NCBI GenBank assembly: GCA_965203375.1
Contig: OZ241886.1
Coordinates: 2,170,001 to 2,234,000 of the forward strand
Reading direction: 5' to 3'
Length of the DNA stretch: 64,000 nucleotides
From: CATQHS01 sp965203375
GTDB lineage: Bacteria; Actinomycetota; Acidimicrobiia; Acidimicrobiales; Aldehydirespiratoraceae
The notes beneath the pieces are model-generated. The model was not told the DNA's origin and ran no database searches. It saw only the letters and a list, made by a program, of their open reading frames with translations. The position numbers and the translations under genes are program-made. Below, in pieces: positions 57,943 through 64,000 of the stretch. Within the stretch, counting starts at the first letter, position 1; each line of letters opens with the position of its first letter.

Positions 57943-58431
57943 GTGCGGAAGGTGACTGAGACGGATCTGCCCGGTGTGGGCGCTCGCTTCGACCTGGAGA
58001 CGAACTCGGGTCGCTGCGTCGGCGTGGTCGTGCATCAGTCCGGCCGGCGCGATCTGGTGGTCTACGACGACCGGGACCTGGATCGGGCCTGCGAGAGCGT
58101 GGAGCTCAGCGAGGACGAGGGGCACACCCTCGGCGAGATCCTGGGGGGCAGCCCGGTGCTGGAGCATCTCGACGATGCCGTGCATCGGCTGGAGGACCTG
58201 GTGATTTCGTGGGTCACGATCGACCCGAAGTCGTCTCTGGCCGGGTTGACGCTGGCGGAGGTTTCGCTGAGGACGCGCACCGGCGCAGGCGTCGTCGCGC
58301 TGGTCACCGACTCGGGCTCGATCCCCATCCCGGGCGGAGCGGACCGGCTCGAACCCGGTGACACCGCGGTGGTGGTCGGCGTGCCGTCGGCCGTCAAGGC
58401 CGCCACCGCGCTGCTCGCCCGATCCGGCTGA
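57943..58431 (+). CDS. KhtT-like regulatory subunit of a K+/H+ antiporter
   Basis: 162 residues. The N-terminal part (VTETDLPGVGARFDLETNSG) is the typical opening of KhtT/YhaT-type proteins. The C-terminal RCK_C (TrkA-C) domain (about 83-160) has LAGLTLAEVSLRTRTGAGVVAL and LEPGDTAVVVGVP. It would gate the adjacent antiporter in response to a nucleotide. Soluble. GTG 57943 follows GGAAGGAG. The 3' end is echoed 72 bp downstream, at the antiporter start. Confidence 0.88.
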   Translation: MRKVTETDLPGVGARFDLETNSGRCVGVVVHQSGRRDLVVYDDRDLDRACESVELSEDEGHTLGEILGGSPVLEHLDDAVHRLEDLVISWVTIDPKSSLAGLTLAEVSLRTRTGAGVVALVTDSGSIPIPGGADRLEPGDTAVVVGVPSAVKAATALLARSG

Positions 58432-58516
58432 GCGCCCATGGGCAGGCGATCCGAACCGCCCGCGGGGCTTGGCGCTCCCCGGGCGATCGCCCGATTCGGC
58501 TAGACGCGTATGGGCG
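58415..58516 (+). repeat. 72-bp echo of the khtT stop / khtU start junction
   Basis: TCGCCCGATCCGGCTGAGCG (58415, with the khtT stop and an ATGGGC) and TCGCCCGATTCGGCTAGACG (58487, with the real khtU ATGGGC). Confidence 0.85.
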
Positions 58517-59703
58517 CGGGCCGCGACCTGTTGGTGCTCGAACTGGGCGCGGTGGTGCTGGTCCTGGCGGTCGTCGCCCGGTTGGCCCGGAGGGTCGGGC
58601 TTCCCGCGTTGCCGATGTACCTGCTGGTGGGCCTGGCCCTCGGCGAGGGCGGTCTCATCGAGCTGCCGACATCGGCGGACTTCATCGAGGTCGGCGCCGA
58701 GATCGGCGTGATCTTGATGCTGCTGATGCTGGGACTCGAGTTCTCGCCCCACGAGCTGGTCGTCAACGTGCGCCGGTCGACCCTGGCCGGACTGGCGGAC
58801 CTCGCCCTCAACTTCACGCCCGGGCTGGTCGCCGGCTTTCTGCTCGGGTTCGACCCGATCGTGGCCGTCCTGCTGGGCGGCGTCACCTACATCTCGTCGT
58901 CGGGAATCGTGGCCAAGCTCGTCGCCGACCTCGACCGGATCGGCAACCACGAGACCCCGGTCGTGCTCAGCGTGCTGGTCATCGAGGACCTGGCCATGGT
59001 GCTGTACCTGCCGATCGTGTCGGGCGTGCTCTTCGGGGGCTCGCTCCTCAGCACCACCGTCACCATCTTCGTCTCGCTGGGGGTGGTCCTGGCCATTCTC
59101 AGCGTCGCCTACGTGCTCGGCGACCGCCTCAGCGCCATCGCCCTGAGCCCGTCCAGCGAGGCGCTGCTGCTGACCCTGCTCGGGGTGACGCTTCTGGTGG
59201 CCGGCCTGGCCGAACGGCTGAACCTCTCGACCGCGGTCGGGGCCTTCGTGGTGGGCGTAGCGCTGTCGGGCGACATCGTCTCGCATGCCCGCGGGCTGCT
59301 TCTGCCTCTGCGCAACCTGTTCGCCGCCGTCTTCTTCGTGTTCTTCGGCCTGCAGGTGGACGTCGGGCTCATCCCCGACGTGGCCGCGGCCGCGGCCGCC
59401 ATCGCCGTCGTCTCTACGGTCACCAAGCTGGCCACCGGCTGGATCGCGGCCGGACGGGTGGGAATCGGCACGCCGGGGCGAGTGCGGGCCGGCGCCGCCC
59501 TCGTCGCGCACGGGGAGTTCTCAATCGTCATCGCCGAGCTCGGCATCGCCCGCGAGAGCAATCTCGGCGCCATGGCCGCCGCCTACGTCATCGTCTTGAC
59601 GTTCACCGGCGCGCTGCTCTACCAATTCTCAGACGCCATCACCTTCACAAGCCTGAGAGGCCGCCGCCCGCCCGACGACCGGAACCGGGCCGCGTCCCGC
59701 TGA
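58510..59703 (+). CDS. KhtU/KefB-type K+/H+ antiporter (CPA2)
   Basis: 397 residues, about twelve membrane helices, no C-terminal RCK domain of its own; that role falls to the preceding KhtT-like gene. Family marks: GLPALPMYLLVGLALGEGG, the helix with LMLLMLGLEFSP, SVLVIEDLAMVLYLP carrying the conserved Asp of the ion site, and LVAHGEFSIVIAELG. It would expel K+ in exchange for protons. ATG 58510 is the second of two echoed starts. Confidence 0.9.
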   Translation: MGAGRDLLVLELGAVVLVLAVVARLARRVGLPALPMYLLVGLALGEGGLIELPTSADFIEVGAEIGVILMLLMLGLEFSPHELVVNVRRSTLAGLADLALNFTPGLVAGFLLGFDPIVAVLLGGVTYISSSGIVAKLVADLDRIGNHETPVVLSVLVIEDLAMVLYLPIVSGVLFGGSLLSTTVTIFVSLGVVLAILSVAYVLGDRLSAIALSPSSEALLLTLLGVTLLVAGLAERLNLSTAVGAFVVGVALSGDIVSHARGLLLPLRNLFAAVFFVFFGLQVDVGLIPDVAAAAAAIAVVSTVTKLATGWIAAGRVGIGTPGRVRAGAALVAHGEFSIVIAELGIARESNLGAMAAAYVIVLTFTGALLYQFSDAITFTSLRGRRPPDDRNRAASR

Positions 59704-59770
59704 GCAGTCTGCCAACATCTTTACCCCCTGGGAAGCCATGGTGTGAAGTTGTCAGCGGGGTCGTTCCGGG

Positions 59771-61213
59771 TCAGGGCGGTGGGGCGGCGGGGTCGGTGGT
59801 GGCGAATACTTTGACGGGTTCGCCGACCTCGGCGGGGTTCGCGGTTCGCAGCTCTATCTCGTAGCCGGTGTCTGAGTCGAGGCCGCCGATGGTGAGGGTC
59901 CCGTCAGCCGACGTCAGGCCGGTCCATGGGACCCATGTGCCGGATGTGGGCCGGTACCGGTACTGGTAGTAGTGGCCGGCCAGCTCTGTCGGCAGTGGGT
60001 CCCATGTGATGGCGACGGACTGGTTCCCGCCCGCCGCGGCCGCCCCGGCGGGCGGCGCCGGCGCCGTCGCGGCGATGGGGACGGCGTTGATCCAGATCAC
60101 CTCGGCCGACCCGGTGGCGCCGGCGCTGTCGGTGGCAGTGGCAGTCAGGCGGTGACGCCCCGGAGTGAGGCGACGATGCACGATCACATGCCCGCCGGTT
60201 CCCAGGTTCCCGTCGATATCGCTGACCCACTGAATGGCCGAGGAGTGGTCCAGCCGTCCATCCTCGGCGTCATAAGCGGTGGCGTCCAGCACCAGCGCCC
60301 CGGTCCCGTCGTCAATGAGCACCTCGGTCTCGCCGATCGAACCCTCAGTGAAATTGTGAATAAACACCTCCGGGGCGTTCTGGCTGACCGTGAATATCGG
60401 CGACTCGGCGCTGGCAGTTCTGGTGCCGTCAAGGGCGGTCACCTTGATCCTGGCAGTTGTCGACCCCGCCAGCCATTTGCGGTCTATCGTCAACGAGGTC
60501 GCCTCGTAATTGCCAGTGATCGCCCTATAGCTGGTGCCGCCGTCTTTGGAATAGGCCACGTTGTATGACAAAGCGTCGCCGTCTGGATCAGAGCCGGTCC
60601 ACGAAAACGTCACCTCATCACCAGAGAAAACTTGCCCGGCTGCAGGCGCGATGACCGACACCGTCGGAGCGTTGGCGGAACGGGACACCTCCGCCAGCAC
60701 CGCGCGAGCCGAACCCGAGCCCTCAGCGCCGCCCGAACCCGAACCCGTAGCCGCCGGCTTTGAGACACGATAACTAGCCCAACCGGAAGGCTCTGCGACC
60801 GGTACCAACCAAGACTTCCACACCGACCCGGTGCCTGCCGACGTCTTGGTCCCGAATAACACCGAACTCAACACGTTCCCGTCGCCATCGAAGAACTCCA
60901 ACAAATGATCACCCGGCGAAGCGATCAGCCTCGACTCCAGAGGCAGCGCAAACACAGGCCTAACCACCACCTCACCAGCCGAGGCACCGCCCACACCACC
61001 AGACGACACCTTATAACGACCCTGAATCACTATCCGGCGACTAGAAACAGCACCACCCTCAAACTCACTTACCGTCGACGTCGTCGTCGCCAACGAAGAA
61101 GCTGAGCTTACAGGCGAAAAAATAGCCGGCTCTGCTGGGGCGGAGCAGGCCGTGCCCGCCGCGGCAACTAGCATTCCACACCAGACCATCCGGGTCGGGG
61201 TGGCCGGTTTCAC
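59771..61213 (-). CDS. Exported protein with Ig-like and fibronectin-III-like domains
   Basis: 480 residues from GTG 61213. A basic start (VKPATPTR) and hydrophobic core (MVWCGMLVAAAGTAC) form an export signal, with C21 a possible lipid site although the lipobox is imperfect. A Ser/Thr-rich linker is followed by an N-terminal beta region (about 60-150), an Ig-like domain (155-250; VFSGDEVTFSWTGSDPDGD), a second with VIVHRRLTPGRHRLTATATD, and a C-terminal FN3 domain (about 390-475). Probably surface-exposed; ligand unknown. Base composition is lower in GC than its neighbours. ATG 61366 has a better ribosome site (GGAGGGAG) but would put 51 residues before the signal. It is convergent with khtU. 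Confidence 0.65.
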   Translation of the reverse strand: MKPATPTRMVWCGMLVAAAGTACSAPAEPAIFSPVSSASSLATTTSTVSEFEGGAVSSRRIVIQGRYKVSSGGVGGASAGEVVVRPVFALPLESRLIASPGDHLLEFFDGDGNVLSSVLFGTKTSAGTGSVWKSWLVPVAEPSGWASYRVSKPAATGSGSGGAEGSGSARAVLAEVSRSANAPTVSVIAPAAGQVFSGDEVTFSWTGSDPDGDALSYNVAYSKDGGTSYRAITGNYEATSLTIDRKWLAGSTTARIKVTALDGTRTASAESPIFTVSQNAPEVFIHNFTEGSIGETEVLIDDGTGALVLDATAYDAEDGRLDHSSAIQWVSDIDGNLGTGGHVIVHRRLTPGRHRLTATATDSAGATGSAEVIWINAVPIAATAPAPPAGAAAAGGNQSVAITWDPLPTELAGHYYQYRYRPTSGTWVPWTGLTSADGTLTIGGLDSDTGYEIELRTANPAEVGEPVKVFATTDPAAPPP

Positions 61214-61642
61214 GGGCCGGGGGTGGCTGTGGTTTGGCTGGGTTTGCCGGCGCCGGCGGCGGTTGAGGGCGCGGATCTGGACTTGGTAGCGGAGACCGTT
61301 GGTGGTCCACCACAGCAAACGCGCCGACCCGTCCCGGCCCACACTGCCCAACCAGATGCCTCCCATGCCGCGTCTCCCTCCAGCAGCACCGGGAACTCAA
61401 CCTGAACCTACCCACGGGCCGGACGGGGGTCAACCGAAAGAGAGAGGAGCACCGCCCGACGGCCGGTCGGCACCGCGTCCGAGCCCCAGCCAAGTGCGAA
61501 GCAACATCGACGAGTGGGGGAGCATCACCAGCAGTCGGGTCCACAGGGCCGATGACCGCGGGCGCGAGGCTTGATCGGCGCGCGAGAGGTTTCACCGGCG
61601 CGGACTCAGGGGCGGGCCTCGGGGTCCGGTACGGTGGCGGCG
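61214..61642. other. Divergent intergenic region upstream of pafA
   Basis: About 430 bp without a clear gene on the plus strand. On the minus strand the exported-protein frame stays open to ATG 61366, with an FN3-like run (TTNGLRYQVQIRALN) that could be a start extension or a remnant of a longer gene. Confidence 0.5.
61630..61635 (+). promoter_or_regulatory. -10 box of pafA (leaderless)
   Basis: TACGGT ends 7 nt before GTG 61643. Confidence 0.5.
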
Positions 61643-63076
61643 GTGCAGCGGCGGATCTTCGGGATCGAGAGCGAGTACGGCGTCATCTGCATGCAGCGGG
61701 GGCAGCGCCGGCTGAGCCCCGACGAGGTGGCCCGCTACCTGTTCCGACGGGTCGTGTCGTGGGGCCGCAGCAGCAACGTCTTCCTCCAGAACGGCTCCCG
61801 GCTGTACCTGGACGTGGGCAGCCACCCCGAGTACGCCACCCCCGAGTGCGACTCCGTACACGACCTGGTGACCCACGACAAGGCGGGGGAGCGGATCCTG
61901 GAGCAGCTCCTGGTCAACGCCGAGAAGCGCCTGGCCGAAGAGGGCATCAAGGGCGACATCTACCTGTTCAAGAACAACACCGACTCGGCCGGCAACAGCT
62001 ACGGCTGCCACGAGAACTACCTGACCAGCCGGCGCGACGACCTGTCGGCCTACTCCGAGGTGCTCATCCCGTTCCTGGTCAGCCGCCAGATCTACGCCGG
62101 GGCCGGCAAGGTGCTCCAGACCGCCCGGGGGGCCATGTTCTGCGTGAGCCAGCGGGCCGAGCACATCTGGGAGGGCATATCCTCGGCCACCACCCGCTCC
62201 CGCCCCATCATCAACACCCGCGACGAGCCCCACGCCGACGCCGAGCGGTTCCGCCGCCTGCACGTGATCGTGGGCGACTCCAACATGAGCGAGTACACCA
62301 CCTTCCTCAAGGTCGGGGCCTGCGCGCTGATGCTGCGGATGCTGGAGGAGCCCCGGGTGGTGCTGCGGGACATGACCCTGGAGAACCCCATACGGGCCAT
62401 CCGCGAGATCAGCCACGACCTCACCTGCCGGCGGCGCATCCGCCTGGCCAACGGGCGCGAGGTGAGCGCCCTGGACATCCAGTCGGAGTACCTGGGCCGG
62501 GCCCTGCGCTTCGCCGAGCACCACGAACTGTCCGACGAGGAGGCCAAGGCGCTGGAGATGTGGGAGTACTGCCTCTCCGCCATCGAGAACGACCCGCTGA
62601 AGCTGGACCGCGAGGTCGACTGGGTGATCAAGCACAACCTGGTGGAGGAGTACCGGACCCGCCACGGGCTGGCCCTGGCCGACCCCCGGGTGGCCTTGGT
62701 GGACCTCCAGTACCACGACGTGAGCTCGGGGACCGTCGACCAGAACCGCCGCCGGGGGCTCTTCTACCTGATGCAGCAGCATTCGAGCGCCGGCGGAGGG
62801 GCAGGGGCGGTCGGCGGGGGGGCGGAGCCGCGGCGGGGCTTGGTGGAGCGGACCTCCACCGATGAGGAGATCGAGCAGGCGACCAGGCATCCGCCGGCCA
62901 CGACCCGGGCCCGGCTCCGGGGCGAGTTCATCAAGCGGGCCAAGGAGCGCAAGCGCGACTACACCGTCGACTGGGTGCATCTGAAGCTCAACGACCAGGC
63001 TCAGCGGACCGTGCTGTGCAAAGACCCGTTCAAGGCCCACGACGAGCGGGTCGACAAGCTCATCGCCTCGCTCTGA
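61643..63076 (+). CDS. pafA: Pup-protein ligase
   Basis: Joins the C-terminal glutamate of Pup to a substrate lysine with ATP. 477 residues, paralogous to Dop but without the Dop loop. Motifs: QRRIFGIESEYGV at the start, TPECDSVHDLVTHDKAGE, NNTDSAGNSYGCHENYL, NTRDEPHADAERFRRLHVI and FLKVGACALMLRML. A Gly/Ala-rich loop (about 382-402) lies before the C-terminal domain that ends near DWVHLKLNDQAQRTVLCKDPF. GTG 61643 matches the usual MQRRIFGIE start and the -10 spacing; longer frames are rejected. Confidence 0.96.
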   Translation: MQRRIFGIESEYGVICMQRGQRRLSPDEVARYLFRRVVSWGRSSNVFLQNGSRLYLDVGSHPEYATPECDSVHDLVTHDKAGERILEQLLVNAEKRLAEEGIKGDIYLFKNNTDSAGNSYGCHENYLTSRRDDLSAYSEVLIPFLVSRQIYAGAGKVLQTARGAMFCVSQRAEHIWEGISSATTRSRPIINTRDEPHADAERFRRLHVIVGDSNMSEYTTFLKVGACALMLRMLEEPRVVLRDMTLENPIRAIREISHDLTCRRRIRLANGREVSALDIQSEYLGRALRFAEHHELSDEEAKALEMWEYCLSAIENDPLKLDREVDWVIKHNLVEEYRTRHGLALADPRVALVDLQYHDVSSGTVDQNRRRGLFYLMQQHSSAGGGAGAVGGGAEPRRGLVERTSTDEEIEQATRHPPATTRARLRGEFIKRAKERKRDYTVDWVHLKLNDQAQRTVLCKDPFKAHDERVDKLIASL

Positions 63077-63132
63077 CCGGCCGTGAACCCTTTTGACCAT
63101 AAACCCTTCGACCGCCACGCACTGAAGCGACT

Positions 63133-64000
63133 GTGGACAAGCTCGAACGGCTCCTGAACCTCACCGCCGAGTTGTTGAACACGGCCCGGCCGATCACCGC
63201 CGAGGAGATCCGCCGGCGGATGGGCGGGGCCTACCCGGAGGCGCTGGACTCGTTCCGCCGCAGCTTCGAGCGCGACAAGGCCGACCTCCGCTCCATCGGC
63301 GTCCCCATCCGCAGCTCGCCCGCTCCCGACATCGACCCGCCGGTCGAGGGCTACCGCATCCGGCGCGACGAGTACGCCGGCCGGAACCTCGGCCTGGCCC
63401 CCGACGAGCTGGCCGCGCTCCATCTGGCCGCCAACCTGGTGCGCCTGGAGGGGGGCGTGGGCGACGCCTTCACCAAGCTGGGCGGCCCCTTCGCCGGGCC
63501 GGGCCGCGGCGACGGGCCGAGCCCCGGCGAGCCAGGCGGCGACGGGACTGAAGGCGCTGGGCCAGACGACGACGGACCGGACGGCGACGGACCGGACGAC
63601 GACGGGCCCGGCACCGACGGGCCGGAAGCCGCCGGGCCAGGAAGCGCCGCCGCTGGCAGCGCGGCGGTGGGGGCCCTGCCCTTCGACGAGCCTCTGGCCG
63701 CGCTGGTGGAGGGCGCGGCCCGGCGGCGGGTGGCGGCCTTCGTCTACAGCGGCGAGGCCCGAACGGTTGAGCCGTGGCACCTGTCGTTCAGCCGGGGCCA
63801 CTGGTACCTGTCGGGCTGGGACCGGGACCGGGAGGCCGAGCGGCTCTTCCGGGTGGACCGCATGGCCGGGCCGGTGACGCTGGGCGGCCCCGCCGGCCGG
63901 GAGCCCCCGCCCCCAGACCCCATCGGCCCCCTGCTGGGCTGGGAGCTGGGCGACGCCGTGCCGGTGGCGGCCAAGGTCTCGGTCGACGCCGATCTGGCCG
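63133..64000 (+). CDS. pafB: WYL-domain transcriptional regulator PafB, 3' end cut by the window edge
   Basis: Regulator usually encoded next to pafA and acting with PafC in the mycobacterial DNA-damage response. 289 codons are visible from GTG 63133 with no stop. The winged-helix part is MDKLERLLNLTAELLNTARP, ITAEEIRRRMGG and FERDKADLRSIGVPI. The WYL domain shows EPWHLSFSRGHWYLSGWDRDR and FRVDRMAG. Between them (about residues 116-176) lies a Gly/Asp/Pro-rich insertion (DDDGPDGDGPDDDGPG) not typical of PafB. Gap to pafA is 56 bp. Confidence 0.92.
   Translation, partial: MDKLERLLNLTAELLNTARPITAEEIRRRMGGAYPEALDSFRRSFERDKADLRSIGVPIRSSPAPDIDPPVEGYRIRRDEYAGRNLGLAPDELAALHLAANLVRLEGGVGDAFTKLGGPFAGPGRGDGPSPGEPGGDGTEGAGPDDDGPDGDGPDDDGPGTDGPEAAGPGSAAAGSAAVGALPFDEPLAALVEGAARRRVAAFVYSGEARTVEPWHLSFSRGHWYLSGWDRDREAERLFRVDRMAGPVTLGGPAGREPPPPDPIGPLLGWELGDAVPVAAKVSVDADLA

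Noticed and set aside
61065..61595. 176-codon minus-strand frame upstream of pafA
   Set aside because: Frame-shifted relative to the exported protein, Pro/Arg-rich, with no signal or domain.
1..64000. tRNA and rRNA genes
   Set aside because: I looked for T-loop GTTCGA motifs and cloverleaf stems in the gaps and found none convincing.

Overview
The window is a GC-rich chromosomal segment (over 70% GC by eye) from an actinobacterium. A complete Pup-proteasome gene set, an AftD-type arabinofuranosyltransferase, a DUF3151 protein, a DUF222/HNH protein and many GTG starts point to Actinomycetota. Class Acidimicrobiia is my best inference; no rRNA or tRNA is present to prove it. No oriC, CRISPR array, prophage or intact insertion sequence was seen.

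Layout. 1-5.4 kb: potassium handling (a voltage-sensor channel cut by the left edge, trkA, two trkH paralogues). 5.5-10.3 kb: a Fic protein, a DUF222/HNH protein and an M18 aminopeptidase. 10.5-16.7 kb: glutamate synthase gltB-gltD. 17.2-25.3 kb: a minus-strand operon for a cell-envelope glycan (FAD oxidoreductase, GT2, GT4, AftD-like). 26-33.4 kb: glycerophosphodiesterase, a divergent pyruvate kinase, one low-GC GT-C-type membrane gene, DUF3151, mobA, RNase D and small proteins. 33.4-40.2 kb: a CLC channel and the transaldolase/transketolase/FIST operon. 40.2-43.3 kb: a PBP4-type carboxypeptidase, a LON-domain protein and small membrane proteins. 43.4-64 kb: the proteasome neighbourhood: trmI, a trypsin-like lipoprotein, ferredoxin, mpa, then an amino-acid ABC transporter (aapJQMP), then dop-pup-prcB-prcA, a KhtTU-type K+/H+ antiporter, a lipoprotein with Ig/FN3-like domains, pafA and the start of pafB.

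How the genes work together. Mpa, PrcA/PrcB, Pup, Dop and PafA make a full pupylation and degradation system. A four-gene amino-acid importer sits between its two halves. TrkA/TrkH, the channel, KhtTU and the CLC protein make ion homeostasis a second theme.

The most unusual structure lies between the genes. At least a dozen gene boundaries carry a tandem direct repeat of 15-80 bp that copies the adjacent stop codon, start codon or stop/start junction. Some copies lie in frame and lengthen protein N-termini (TrkH2, the trypsin-like lipoprotein), and a similar in-frame repeat sits in the PrcB propeptide. A separate dispersed palindromic element occurs as three intact copies and one decayed copy. 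About a dozen genes have a TANNNT -10 box ending only 6-9 nt before the start codon, which implies leaderless transcription and fixes several start choices. One such box is symmetric and serves two divergent genes.
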